The notes: generated by a model from the sequence alone, not told the origin. A DNA stretch of 64,000 nucleotides from Lonepinella sp051851555 (GCF_051851555.1 NZ_JBPDVH010000004.1:62001-126000), one strand, 5' to 3'. Positions 43,462 to 52,831 are shown, numbered from the stretch's first letter. Program-made: numbers and translations.

Positions 43462-43835
43462 TGTTCTCGGCCAAACTCACCCGTTCGACCAAACAACAAG
43501 GGGCGAGATTTGAGCGCTATGCTCGCCTCTTTTTAGAACAACAAGGGCTACGCTTTGTGGCCGCCAATCAATCTTTTAAGTGCGGTGAAATTGATTTGAT
43601 TATGTTAGAGGGCGACACTATTGTATTTGTGGAAGTGCGTCAACGTAAAAACGATCATTTTGGTTCCGCAGTAGACAGTGTCGATTGGCGCAAACAACAA
43701 AAATGGCAAGACGCCGCCAATTTATGGCTGATTCAACGAGGACAAAGTCTTGAAGATGCCGATTGCCGTTTTGATTTGGTGGCCTTTGGTCAACAAGTAG
43801 ATGATCTTGAATGGATTCCTAATTTTTTGGATTAA
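43461..43835 (+). CDS. yraN: UPF0102 family protein YraN
   Basis: The 124-residue protein has the endonuclease-like fold typical of the family: GARFERYARLFLEQQG, CGEIDLIMLEGDTIVFVEVRQR with the conserved Glu-Asp...Glu-Val-Arg residues, then the FGSAVDSVDWRKQQ segment. Its cellular role is unproven. The ATG overlaps the lpoA stop codon (TAATG) and diaA follows 2 bases later. An uptake signal is at 43578-43586. Confidence 0.93.
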   Translation: MFSAKLTRSTKQQGARFERYARLFLEQQGLRFVAANQSFKCGEIDLIMLEGDTIVFVEVRQRKNDHFGSAVDSVDWRKQQKWQDAANLWLIQRGQSLEDADCRFDLVAFGQQVDDLEWIPNFLD

Positions 43836-43837
43836 TC

Positions 43838-44425
43838 ATGCTAACAAAAATTAACGATCTTTTTGCCGAAAATATTCAAATTCAAATTGCGGCCTCAAAG
43901 TCTTTAGCCAACAACCTTTGTCTGGCCACACAAAATATGGTCACTTGCTTATTAAGCGGGCATAAAATTATTGTGTGCGGATTAGGCCGTTCCTATGCCA
44001 ATGCACAATGTTTAGTGGCTAATTTAATCAATCGCTACGAATTAGAACGGCCCAGTTTTCCCTCCGTGCTATTAAGCCTCGAGGGCGCTATTGGTTCAGC
44101 GATTATGGCTGATAACCCAAACGAAACCTTGCTGCAACGCCAATTTAATGCCGTGGCACAACAAGGTGATATTTTAGTTGCCCTCTCCCCTCTTGGTAAT
44201 GAATCACCCATTTTAAATGTGGTACAACAGGCCTTTACCAAAGAAATTGCAGTAATCGCTTTAACGGGTAATAATAGCGATCATTTACGTGGATTATTAA
44301 CGGAAAATGACTTAGAAATCTCCGTGCCAAGCAATCGAGAAAGCCGTATTTTAGAGGGGCATTTATTTCTGATTAACGCCCTGTGTGAACTCATTGATCA
44401 TACTTTGTTTACACAAAGCAGTTGA
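43838..44425 (+). CDS. diaA: DnaA initiator-associating protein DiaA
   Basis: The 195-residue SIS-domain protein helps DnaA assemble at oriC to time replication initiation. It shows the SIS core GHKIIVCGLGRSYANAQ, ALSPLGNESPILNVVQ and NRESRILEGHLFLINALCELID. It is closely related to GmhA, but the short spacing to yraN and position before dolP identify it as DiaA. Confidence 0.93.
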   Translation: MLTKINDLFAENIQIQIAASKSLANNLCLATQNMVTCLLSGHKIIVCGLGRSYANAQCLVANLINRYELERPSFPSVLLSLEGAIGSAIMADNPNETLLQRQFNAVAQQGDILVALSPLGNESPILNVVQQAFTKEIAVIALTGNNSDHLRGLLTENDLEISVPSNRESRILEGHLFLINALCELIDHTLFTQSS

Positions 44426-44478
44426 CAAATTCGTTCACAAACCACAGACTATAACAGATTATTTAAGGAGTAAATTAA

Positions 44479-45060
44479 ATGAAAATGAATAGCTTAAAAA
44501 AACTCGGCATGCTCTTAACCGCAAGCGTCATTCTACAAGGTTGTGTTGTTTTAGGATTAGGAGGAGCCGCTGTGGCGACCAAAGTAGGTACAGATCCACG
44601 AACAATGGGCACGCAAGTAGATGATGAAACCTTAGAACTGAAAGTCTATGATGCCGTCACCAAAGATGAACAGATCAAAGCAGAAGGACGTGTTGTTGTT
44701 GTCTCTTACAGCAATCGTATCTTATTGCTCGGTCAAGTGCCAGAAGAAAGCCTGAAAGAAGTGGCCACGGGTTTAGCCAAAGGCGTAGAAAATGTGGGTG
44801 ATGTTTACAATGAAATGCGTACTGGCTCGCCAATTAGCGCCACACAAAAAGCGCAAGACAGTTGGATTACCACCAAAATTAAATCCAACATGTTGCTTGA
44901 TTCTGCAGTGAAAACCACCGATATCAAAGTGATTACCGAAAATAAAGAAGTCTTTTTACTCGGTAACGTCACCCAAGATCAAGGCACTGCAGCCGCAGAA
45001 GTGGCACGTAAAGTATCTGGCGTAGAAAAAGTGGTGAAAGTCTTTAAATACTTAAATTAA
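44479..45060 (+). CDS. dolP: Outer-membrane lipoprotein DolP with two BON domains
   Basis: The 193-residue lipoprotein (formerly YraP) supports outer-membrane integrity at the division site. Its signal ends in ILQGC, with Cys22 lipidated, and has two BON domains (about 45-115 and 120-190): LKVYDAVTKDEQIKAEGRVVV and ITTKIKSNMLLDSAVKTTDIKV are the repeat starts. It follows diaA by 53 bases, so it may have its own promoter. Confidence 0.95.
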   Translation: MKMNSLKKLGMLLTASVILQGCVVLGLGGAAVATKVGTDPRTMGTQVDDETLELKVYDAVTKDEQIKAEGRVVVVSYSNRILLLGQVPEESLKEVATGLAKGVENVGDVYNEMRTGSPISATQKAQDSWITTKIKSNMLLDSAVKTTDIKVITENKEVFLLGNVTQDQGTAAAEVARKVSGVEKVVKVFKYLN

Positions 45061-45113
45061 CAATTTCCCCAAGCAACGATAATCACCATGCGTTGCGTCT
45101 TGTGTTAAATGCG

Positions 45114-45133
45114 CCGAGTACGCCTGTACTCGG
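45114..45133. other. Short hairpin downstream of dolP
   Basis: CCGAGTAC-GCCT-GTACTCGG is a perfect 8-bp stem with a 4-base loop, 53 bases past the dolP stop codon. An uptake signal follows at 45148-45156. No T-run follows directly, so it is not a clear intrinsic terminator. Confidence 0.45.
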
Positions 45134-45193
45134 TTCAACCGCATGTAAAGTGCGGTTTATTTTATTGATTTTTTTATAAAAACAGGATAACAA

Positions 45194-45856
45194 ATGACCA
45201 ATATCCATAAACAACAGGTACTTGATGCCTTTCATTTCCGTGCCGCTTGTCGCACCTACGATCCGGCACGTAAAATTCCCAAAGAGGACATGGACTATAT
45301 TCTGGAATTAGGCCGTCTTTCTCCTAGTTCCGTGGGATCCGAACCGTGGAAATTTATTGTATTGCAAAACCCCGCACTGCGTGAAAAAATCGCCCCAGTC
45401 AGTTGGGGGATCAAACACCCGATTCATGAGGCAAGCCATTTAGTGGTGATCTTAGCTAAAAAGAATGCACGCTATGACAGTGACTTCTTACGCAATGCCC
45501 TAGTACAACGAGGCCTCACGCCAGAACAAATGGCGGCTACGGTCGTCCGCTATAAATCATTCCAACAAGATGACATTAAAATCCTTGAAAGCGAACGCAC
45601 TTTATTTGATTGGTGTAGCAAACAAACCTATATCGCTCTCGGCAACATGATGACTGGCGCAGCTTTAATTGGTATTGACAGCTGCCCCATTGAGGGATTT
45701 AACTATGATGAAGTGAACCGTATTTTATCCGAAGAAAGGGTATTTGATCTCAATGAATACGGCGTCTCTTGCATGGTGACGTTTGGATATCGTAATAAAG
45801 AGATTAAGAAAAAACACCGCAAGCCAGTGGATGACGTGATTGAATGGGTTGAGTAA
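45194..45856 (+). CDS. nfsB: Oxygen-insensitive NAD(P)H nitroreductase family
   Basis: The 220-residue FMN flavoprotein is of the NfsB group and reduces nitroaromatics and quinones with NAD(P)H. It has FRAACRTYDPARKIP, LGRLSPSSVGSEPWKF (FMN phosphate-binding) and the GNMMTGAALIGIDSCPIEGFN segment. Length and composition fit the family, but the physiological substrate is unknown. The restriction-modification cassette begins 7 bases after its stop codon. Confidence 0.9.
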   Translation: MTNIHKQQVLDAFHFRAACRTYDPARKIPKEDMDYILELGRLSPSSVGSEPWKFIVLQNPALREKIAPVSWGIKHPIHEASHLVVILAKKNARYDSDFLRNALVQRGLTPEQMAATVVRYKSFQQDDIKILESERTLFDWCSKQTYIALGNMMTGAALIGIDSCPIEGFNYDEVNRILSEERVFDLNEYGVSCMVTFGYRNKEIKKKHRKPVDDVIEWVE

Positions 45857-45863
45857 ACATCTC

Positions 45864-46925
45864 ATGAGTAAAAAAAAATATCTTATTGATTTATTTTCTG
45901 GTTGCGGAGGATTGTCATTTGGCTTTGAGCAAGCTGGATTTGAATGTGTTATTGGTGTAGATATAGAACAATCTGCGTTAGATACTTTCTCCCACAACCA
46001 CAAACATGCGAAAGCATTAAATCTAGATTTATCTCAAGAAGAAAGTATTACAACAATTGTTAATGAAATTGGAAATAAAAAAATTAATTTAATTGTTGCG
46101 GGCCCTCCTTGCCAAGGTTTTTCTTTAACAGGCAAACGAAATGAACATGATATAAGAAATAAGTTATTCTATTCTGTTTTTAAATTAGCTGAAAAAATAA
46201 AACCTAAATATATCGTTATTGAAAATGTTCCAGGCATTAAAACGCTATATGGAGGAAAAGCTAGAAATGCGATTATAAATGAATTTAATAAATTAGGATA
46301 TTCTGTTTCAGAAAAACTAGTATATGCACCTGATTATGGCGTACCACAAATAAGAAGAAGAATGTTTTTTGTAGGTGTTTTAAATGGTGATGTATTTGAA
46401 TTTCCACAAGCAACAAATAGCCCTGATAATTATGTAACTTGTGAACAAGCAATTGGAGATTTACCAAGCCTAGAATATTCTTTAGGTCAAGATATTAGTG
46501 ATTATACCAAGCAACCTAGCTCTGAATACCAAAAAATGATGAGACAAAAATCTAATAAACTTTTAAATCATACTGGTACAAAACACACAGATCTTGTTAT
46601 TAATGTTATCAAACAAGTTCCAGAGGGCGGAAATCACAAAGATCTTCCAGATGGTGTAGGTAATTCAAGAAAATTTAATGAGGCGTGGACAAGATACCAC
46701 AGCCAGAAACCATCAAAAACCATTGATACGGGCCATAGAAATCATTTCCACTATCGTTGGAATAGAATACCTACGGCAAGAGAAAATGCGAGATTACAAT
46801 CATTTCCTGATCATTTTGAATTTAAAGGTAATAAAACCCAACAATACAGGCAGATTGGTAATGCAGTTCCTCCATTATTAGGATATGTAATTGGTAAGAA
46901 AATATTAGAATTGGATAATCAATAA
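45864..46925 (+). CDS. DNA (cytosine-5) methyltransferase, first of the pair
   Basis: The 353-residue enzyme methylates cytosine at C5 within the recognition site. It has motif I IDLFSGCGGLSFGF, motif IV GPPCQGFS with catalytic Cys83, motif VI ENVPG, motif VIII around QIRRRMFFVGV, and motif X RQIGNAVPP. The variable target-recognition region lies between VIII and IX and differs from the next gene, so the two enzymes should modify different strands or sites. The start MSKKKY at 45864 is chosen over an upstream in-frame ATG inside nfsB. AT-rich, and without exact uptake signals. Confidence 0.95.
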   Translation: MSKKKYLIDLFSGCGGLSFGFEQAGFECVIGVDIEQSALDTFSHNHKHAKALNLDLSQEESITTIVNEIGNKKINLIVAGPPCQGFSLTGKRNEHDIRNKLFYSVFKLAEKIKPKYIVIENVPGIKTLYGGKARNAIINEFNKLGYSVSEKLVYAPDYGVPQIRRRMFFVGVLNGDVFEFPQATNSPDNYVTCEQAIGDLPSLEYSLGQDISDYTKQPSSEYQKMMRQKSNKLLNHTGTKHTDLVINVIKQVPEGGNHKDLPDGVGNSRKFNEAWTRYHSQKPSKTIDTGHRNHFHYRWNRIPTARENARLQSFPDHFEFKGNKTQQYRQIGNAVPPLLGYVIGKKILELDNQ

Positions 46926-48127
46926 TGCTTAATACAATAGATTTATTTGCAGGCTGTGGGGGGCTAACAGATGGCTTTAAACAAAGTAATAAATATAATT
47001 TATTAGCTGGCGTTGAATGGGATAAACAACCATTAGAAGTGCTTAGAAATAGGCTAGAAAAAAAATGGGGGTACCACAATGTTAAAGATATAATTATCCA
47101 TTTTGATCTACAACGAACTCAAGAACTTATAAATGGGTTTCATCATGATCCTATTTATGGCTCATCTGTTGGCCTAAAGCAAATTATTGATAAAAATAAT
47201 GTTGATGTCATTATTGGTGGCCCTCCTTGTCAAGCATATTCTATTGCAGGGAGAATCAGAGATAATAATGGAATGAAAGATGATTATAGAAACTACCTTT
47301 TTGAATCCTATATTAGAATAGTTGAAGAATTTAAACCTTTAGCCTGTATATTTGAAAATGTGACGGGCATGCTTAGTGCTACGCCAGATGGAAAACCTAT
47401 TTTAGATCGCATCTCATTAGCTTTTAATAATGCAGGGTATGCTATATCAGAAAATATTAAAGAAGAGGCTATATTTGATGTCTCTGAATTTGGTGTTCCA
47501 CAAAAAAGAAAAAGGGTTATAATAATTGCGGTCAATAAAGAAAAATTTACTAGCCATAAAGAAATGATTTCAGAATTTTATTCTGAAATGAATAAAAATA
47601 AAGAAAAAACTAAAACAGTACATGACGCTATATCTGATTTACCTAAACTCTACCCGACTTATCAAGCAGGAAAAGTTTCTCATATATCATCAGATAAAAA
47701 TACATTGACAGATCACGAGCCAAGATTCCATAGTCTAAGAGATATAAAGATCTTCCAAATGCTAGCTAATGATATAAGAAATGGAGAAAATAAATATACT
47801 AGCACAAAAGCATTACAAGAAATTTATACCCAAGCAACAGGTAAATTATCTAATGTACACAAATACCATGTACTACGAGAAAACATGCCTAGTAATACTA
47901 TTCCTGCTCATTTATATAAAGATGGATTAAGGCATATTCACCCAGATCCAGAACAAGGGAGAAGTATTACAGTCAGAGAGGCTGCTAGACTTCAGTCTTT
48001 TTCTGATGATTTTCAATTTATGGGATCTATGGGAGCTAAATACAAAATGATCGGTAATGCGGTTCCGCCATTATTTGCAAAGAAAATAGCAATAATATTA
48101 GAAAAGATCTTAACAAAATACAAATAA
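46925..48127 (+). CDS. DNA (cytosine-5) methyltransferase, second of the pair
   Basis: The 400-residue m5C enzyme has motif I IDLFAGCGGLTDGF, motif IV GGPPCQAYS with catalytic Cys102, motif VI FENVTG, QKRKRVIIIAV, and motif X KMIGNAVPP. It resembles the upstream enzyme only in the catalytic motifs, so it is not a recent duplicate. Its ATG overlaps the stop of the first methyltransferase (TAATG). Two different m5C enzymes in one cassette indicate an asymmetric target whose two strands need separate methylation. Confidence 0.95.
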   Translation: MLNTIDLFAGCGGLTDGFKQSNKYNLLAGVEWDKQPLEVLRNRLEKKWGYHNVKDIIIHFDLQRTQELINGFHHDPIYGSSVGLKQIIDKNNVDVIIGGPPCQAYSIAGRIRDNNGMKDDYRNYLFESYIRIVEEFKPLACIFENVTGMLSATPDGKPILDRISLAFNNAGYAISENIKEEAIFDVSEFGVPQKRKRVIIIAVNKEKFTSHKEMISEFYSEMNKNKEKTKTVHDAISDLPKLYPTYQAGKVSHISSDKNTLTDHEPRFHSLRDIKIFQMLANDIRNGENKYTSTKALQEIYTQATGKLSNVHKYHVLRENMPSNTIPAHLYKDGLRHIHPDPEQGRSITVREAARLQSFSDDFQFMGSMGAKYKMIGNAVPPLFAKKIAIILEKILTKYK

Positions 48128-48136
48128 GGATAAATT

Positions 48137-49798
48137 ATGAGTAAACTAGTTTGGATACACAAAGTTAATGCAAATGAGCTAGGAATTAGCCAAACTGAAA
48201 ATGGAACTGGACGAGGGTCATTTCTACTTGTACCTACCGAGGCAAGGGAAATATTTTTTCCTGATAGAGACGTTCATCAGCATCCTGAAGTAAATGAAAC
48301 GATTACGCTAAACATTATAAATGAAAATAGAATTGTACATGTAACATATTCAAGACCACCATCAAAATCAGAACACAGATTATCATTAAGTGGACTAAGC
48401 GAATTTATTGGATATAACAAATTATTATCTCCTGAAACTATTATCTGTGTATACAGACACGAGAGTAATATTAATTTATCCGTAGTAGAGAAAGGGTCTG
48501 TTTATGAGAGATTATTATTAGATTTTCCTTCAAGAGGAAAATCTAATAATCTAGTAACTAATGTTATTATAGATAGAAAAGCTAGCCACAAATCAACTAA
48601 TATTAGTACACGCCTCCCAAAACCATTCCTCATTCTTGCCGGCATTTCTGGCACAGGTAAAACCCGTTTTGTCGCACAACAAGCGGAAATAACTGGACAA
48701 AATGGGGATAATTATTGCTTAGTACCCGTTCGTCCCGATTGGCATGAACCCTCTGATTTATTGGGTTATGTTTCTCGTTTATCTGGTCAAGATCGTTATA
48801 TTGTTACCCCTTTACTGCAATTTCTGATCAAAGCATGGAAAGAAATTATCACCGTACAGCCAGAATTTGAGCAAAATCGTGTTAAATTACATCTTTCTCA
48901 AATTGAACAAATTCGACCATTTTGGCTTTGTTTGGATGAAATGAATTTAGCGCCGGTGGAGCAATATTTTGCGGATTACCTTTCTATTTTAGAAACCAGA
49001 GAATGGAAACAAAACAACGATCATTTTTATTACCAATCTAAACCGATCTTCAGCTCTCAAGATTTTAAAAAATTTGAGAAAAATGAGGATTTTTTAAATG
49101 AACTGGAATTAACCGAAGATCCAGTTTTAGTCGCCTATTTCAGCCAATATGGTATCCCTTTGCCATTTAACTTAATCGTCGCCGGCACGGTAAATATGGA
49201 TGAAACAACCCATGGTTTTTCTCGTAAAGTATTAGATCGGGCGTTAAGTTTTGACTTTAATGAATTCTATCCCAATAAATTTGATCAATATTTCTCACCA
49301 AACACCGTAAATAAAGCACTCTCCTACCCGATTTATTCCAGTGCCAGAGAATATAAGCTAAATGATATTTATATTGAAAAAAGTGTGCAATTTCTCACAA
49401 AGATTAATCAAATTTTAATCAACACGCCATTTGAATTAGCCTATCGTGCATTGAATGAATTATTACTGAGCGTAATTTGTTTTCAACCTCAAAGTGAGGC
49501 TGAATTACAGGCTTTGTGGGATGATTTTTTAATGATGAAAGTGTTACCTCGTATTGAGGGAAGTATTGATAAATTGTATTGTGAAACCGTAGAAAACTCA
49601 TCCAGTAAAGGGGAAAAAAGCAATGTGTTAAAAGAATTAGATAGTTTGCTGAAAGAAGAACTAAATTTTATTTTGCAAAATAAACGTATCGATTTATTAC
49701 GCCTGACGAGCGAACAGATTGAATGCCGTAGTCAGAAAAAACTTGCTTATATGTTAGAAAAATTAGACTATTTTGATTTCACTTCATTCTGGCCATAA
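48137..49798 (+). CDS. McrB-like AAA+ NTPase, restriction subunit R1 (LlaJI.R1-like)
   Basis: The 553-residue protein has an N-terminal domain of about 165 residues with no close motif, presumably target recognition. A McrB-type AAA+ motor follows: Walker A GISGTGKT (169-176), Walker B LDEMN (266-270), the GTVNMDETTHGFSRKVLDRA segment with NMDE at 353-356 in place of McrB's NTAD signature, and Arg residues of sensor/finger type. It should use GTP or ATP to translocate or assemble on DNA and drive the nuclease encoded next. It starts 9 bases after the second methyltransferase gene. Confidence 0.9.
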   Translation: MSKLVWIHKVNANELGISQTENGTGRGSFLLVPTEAREIFFPDRDVHQHPEVNETITLNIINENRIVHVTYSRPPSKSEHRLSLSGLSEFIGYNKLLSPETIICVYRHESNINLSVVEKGSVYERLLLDFPSRGKSNNLVTNVIIDRKASHKSTNISTRLPKPFLILAGISGTGKTRFVAQQAEITGQNGDNYCLVPVRPDWHEPSDLLGYVSRLSGQDRYIVTPLLQFLIKAWKEIITVQPEFEQNRVKLHLSQIEQIRPFWLCLDEMNLAPVEQYFADYLSILETREWKQNNDHFYYQSKPIFSSQDFKKFEKNEDFLNELELTEDPVLVAYFSQYGIPLPFNLIVAGTVNMDETTHGFSRKVLDRALSFDFNEFYPNKFDQYFSPNTVNKALSYPIYSSAREYKLNDIYIEKSVQFLTKINQILINTPFELAYRALNELLLSVICFQPQSEAELQALWDDFLMMKVLPRIEGSIDKLYCETVENSSSKGEKSNVLKELDSLLKEELNFILQNKRIDLLRLTSEQIECRSQKKLAYMLEKLDYFDFTSFWP

Positions 49799-49800
49799 TC

Positions 49801-52152
49801 ATGAAAGAATATCTAACCCTTGAAACTGATGACTTTGATTTGACGATTTATGCTATTGCGGTGGATAATCGCCAAAAAAGTTTAACGGCATTATTTGATC
49901 AGCGCAACCAAGCGTTGACGCCAGAATATTGCTATATAGAGGGAATTGATGTTCAGCAAGCAAACTGCGGGGATGAAATACTTCAAATCCTTGAAAATAA
50001 AATCACGTTCAAACAGCCTATTTTCTTTGAGAACTGTGAATATTCCTTTGAATTCACTTTTAAAACTAAGTTAGTTTCTGCCAAAGTGGTGCATTATCTC
50101 AAAGGTATTAATGATCGATTTTATCCCAATAAACCGCCGTTTAAAGCCAATCAATTTAAAGGCAATGTGTCTACAGGGAATAACTTAGGTTGGTTTAGTT
50201 TACCTATTGTTTATCAGTTAGAAAAATCTGTCGTAAAACGGGTTGAATTAACGTTTCGAGTATTGCCAACGAAAATCATTCTAGATACCGATTTACCTGA
50301 AATTTATGAAAAAATTGATAAAGAATTTCCATTATTACGCTTTAACTTTTTAAGCAAAACAGAAAACGACAGCCAACAAAGCGAAGTGCGGAGGAATTTT
50401 CCTCTGTTTTGGCTTGCCCATTTTCGTACTTTAAGAATCAATTTTGAGAAAAATCTCAAAATAATTGAACAGCAACCACACAATAAATTGAGAGATAATC
50501 AGCGTTTTGTCAAGGCGGACAAAATCAAAGGAAAATTAAGCCCTCGTATTGCAGAAAAATGTAGAGAGCACTTACATAACCAAGAATATCATCATCATTA
50601 TCCTGTCAATGCTAAATATTTAAGTACCGATACACCTGAAAATCGGTTTATTAAATTTGTCATTGATCAAAGCCATAAACAGCTCAACAAGATTCTTCAA
50701 GCAATTTTTATTGATAAGAAAAATGAAGAATTTTCTGACTACCTAAAAAACGATTTAGAAAATTGGCTCAAACCTTTAGCAAAATTAAAGAAATTTAGTT
50801 TCTTAAAAAATATTCCCGCAGAAATACCGACCCATTCAAGCCTTGCATTACAGCAAAAATCAGGGTATAGCCAAGTCTATCAGATTTGGCAAGAAATGAA
50901 GTATTATTTAGATTTCTTTGGGGAAAACAAGCATATTTCCATGAAATCTATTGAAGAACTTTATGAGATATGGTGCTTTATTACGATCAAAAATATGTTA
51001 TTTGATTTGGGCTTTCATCTTGTAGAATCCAATAAAAATAGACTCGAACAAAAGCCAACTGGAGAATGGGGGTTAAGAGATGGGTTTGGAGGGGCGTTTC
51101 GCTTTAAAAATAGCAAGGGGATTGAAATTAAACTCGCTCATGAACCTAGTTTTGGAAAAAAGAGCAAGCATCAAATCATATCCTATACAGTGACCCAAAA
51201 ACCCGATATTTTGTTGGAGATTACTCTCAAAAATGGCAATAGATCTGTTTTTATATTTGATGCAAAATATCGGATTAAAGTTTCCGATCAAAATAAGCAA
51301 GAAAAATATACGCAAGATTTAGTACCTGATGATGCCATCAACCAGATGCACCGCTATCGGGATGCGCTAATTTATCAAGAGCAAAAGTCCTTATTAAAAA
51401 AATCTCGACCAGTTTTTGGCGCTTATGCCTTATACCCAGGCTATTTTATTCAAGATAAGCATAACCAAAATGAAAACCCCTACACCACTTCTATTCGAGA
51501 AGTTGGGATCGGTGCTTTTCCATTATTGCCCTCAGAAAAAGATCAAGGCCAAGCGTGGCTGAAAGCCTTTTTAAAAAAACAGTTGAATGGCCATGTGGTT
51601 TACCCACAAAATGTTGAATCCGAAAATATTCTCTCTTTACAGGAAACATTCCATATTTCTTATACAGGTATGAAACAACGCTATCACCATGATCTCACTC
51701 TCACCATTCGTTTGGGGGATGATCGTGATAAAAACTATATTAAACGTTTTTTGACAGGAAAAGCACAGTATTACCATACCAAAACAACAATCTTTAAACA
51801 GAATATTCAAGCACTTTTGATGTCTGAAGTCAGTTATTTAGCCATTGCTTACCCAGATGACAGGCAGCATTATAAAATTACCTTTGTTTATCCTGTGCAT
51901 TCTGTGATTAAAGCAAAACGAAGTGAATTACAAAAGCAATTTGGCACCCTATTAGGCAAAGAAAATACAAGCTCGGAGGATTATTATTTGTTCCATTTAG
52001 GCAACCCGATTGCCTTGAAACAAGCTATTCAGGCAATTCCTCTAGATAGATTTAGAGATTGCCTGAAATTGACATCATTGACTGAACTCGAAAAGACAAA
52101 TGATTTCCATCAATTAGAAACCTTATATGATGATTTGTTGGATGTTGACTAA
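49801..52152 (+). CDS. DUF2357 / PD-(D/E)XK nuclease, restriction subunit R2 (LlaJI.R2-like, McrC role)
   Basis: The 783-residue protein is the likely cutting subunit. It has the two-part layout of this family: a long N-terminal DUF2357 region (roughly 1-400; NAKYLSTDTPENRFIKFVID is its best-marked segment) and a C-terminal nuclease core. The core has Pro468-Asp469 in KPDILLEI and Asp487-Ala488-Lys489 in FDAKY, 18 residues apart as in PD-(D/E)XK enzymes, followed by a Lys/Arg-rich tail. The ATG comes 2 bases after the R1 stop codon, so the subunits are made together. A near-uptake signal with one mismatch lies at 50384-50392. Confidence 0.88.
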   Translation: MKEYLTLETDDFDLTIYAIAVDNRQKSLTALFDQRNQALTPEYCYIEGIDVQQANCGDEILQILENKITFKQPIFFENCEYSFEFTFKTKLVSAKVVHYLKGINDRFYPNKPPFKANQFKGNVSTGNNLGWFSLPIVYQLEKSVVKRVELTFRVLPTKIILDTDLPEIYEKIDKEFPLLRFNFLSKTENDSQQSEVRRNFPLFWLAHFRTLRINFEKNLKIIEQQPHNKLRDNQRFVKADKIKGKLSPRIAEKCREHLHNQEYHHHYPVNAKYLSTDTPENRFIKFVIDQSHKQLNKILQAIFIDKKNEEFSDYLKNDLENWLKPLAKLKKFSFLKNIPAEIPTHSSLALQQKSGYSQVYQIWQEMKYYLDFFGENKHISMKSIEELYEIWCFITIKNMLFDLGFHLVESNKNRLEQKPTGEWGLRDGFGGAFRFKNSKGIEIKLAHEPSFGKKSKHQIISYTVTQKPDILLEITLKNGNRSVFIFDAKYRIKVSDQNKQEKYTQDLVPDDAINQMHRYRDALIYQEQKSLLKKSRPVFGAYALYPGYFIQDKHNQNENPYTTSIREVGIGAFPLLPSEKDQGQAWLKAFLKKQLNGHVVYPQNVESENILSLQETFHISYTGMKQRYHHDLTLTIRLGDDRDKNYIKRFLTGKAQYYHTKTTIFKQNIQALLMSEVSYLAIAYPDDRQHYKITFVYPVHSVIKAKRSELQKQFGTLLGKENTSSEDYYLFHLGNPIALKQAIQAIPLDRFRDCLKLTSLTELEKTNDFHQLETLYDDLLDVD

Positions 52153-52159
52153 CAAAAAA

Positions 52160-52720
52160 CTACAACAACAATGCGGCTCCCCACTTAATAATATCAAAAA
52201 AGAATTTATTATCGTCCGTGGCGGCTTTGGTATTTGCGTTTGCAGTGCCGTTTTCTTTGTTTTCTTCCACCATGGCAGATTTACGCTCACCTTTTACTAC
52301 GGCCAAATCATCTCGGGCTTTAGTACGTAATACGGCACATTGTTTATTTTCCAGATTTTCTACATCCGTTCTAGATTTGTATTTTTTAAATTGATAGGTG
52401 GCATAATCCATGGCTTTTTGATCGCCTTGAATGATTTTGACGTTATCTTCGCCGATAATGTCCTCTAAAGGATAGAAAAACACATATTGAGAATGAATGT
52501 AGCTATCTTCTTTTTGAAAATGCTCGTATTGAATTCGAGTTAAATTCGGATAAATACATTGCTCCGTTTGTTTAGCCACAAACGCCCATTTTTGTGCATT
52601 GCTATCTGATAGTTCATAGGCCGCACCAGCATATTCTGCAGGAATTGCAGATTGTTTATCACCAAAACTGCAAGCCGTTAAGGAAAGCAAGAGCATTGAA
52701 AGAGAGAATTTTTTAAACAC
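52160..52720 (-). CDS. Predicted lipoprotein (possibly DUF5358-like)
   Basis: The 186-residue product begins with a lipoprotein signal FKKFSLSMLLLSLTAC; Cys17 would be lipidated. The start is the GTG at 52720, preceded by AAGGA at a good distance; a longer ATG frame from 52783 would put the signal 20 residues inside. The mature part contains AQKWAFVAKQTEQCIYPNLTRIQYEHF and looks like a family restricted to Pasteurellaceae, tentatively DUF5358. No function is assigned. It converges on the R2 gene with a 7-base gap. Confidence 0.72.
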   Translation of the reverse strand: MFKKFSLSMLLLSLTACSFGDKQSAIPAEYAGAAYELSDSNAQKWAFVAKQTEQCIYPNLTRIQYEHFQKEDSYIHSQYVFFYPLEDIIGEDNVKIIQGDQKAMDYATYQFKKYKSRTDVENLENKQCAVLRTKARDDLAVVKGERKSAMVEENKENGTANANTKAATDDNKFFFDIIKWGAALLL

Positions 52721-52791
52721 AATAATATCCTTGAAATAAAACCCTAAGCCTATTTTAAAGGGAAAATTGATTTCGTCAATCACATCACAAA

Positions 52792-52831
52792 AAAGTGCGG
52801 TGTAAAAAAATCAATATTTTTACACCGCAGT
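52792..52831 (-). terminator. Intrinsic terminator of sucD using inverted uptake signals
   Basis: TGCGGTGTAAAAA (52796-52808) pairs with TTTTTACACCGCA (52817-52829). On the minus strand the stem is followed by CTTTTTTGTG. The uptake signal at 52793-52801 is part of the structure. It ends the suc operon. Confidence 0.85.

Noticed and set aside
52721..52783. Longer N terminus of the lipoprotein (MIDEIN...)
   Set aside because: It would bury the signal peptide 20 residues inside; the GTG at 52720 with AAGGA upstream fits a lipoprotein signal.
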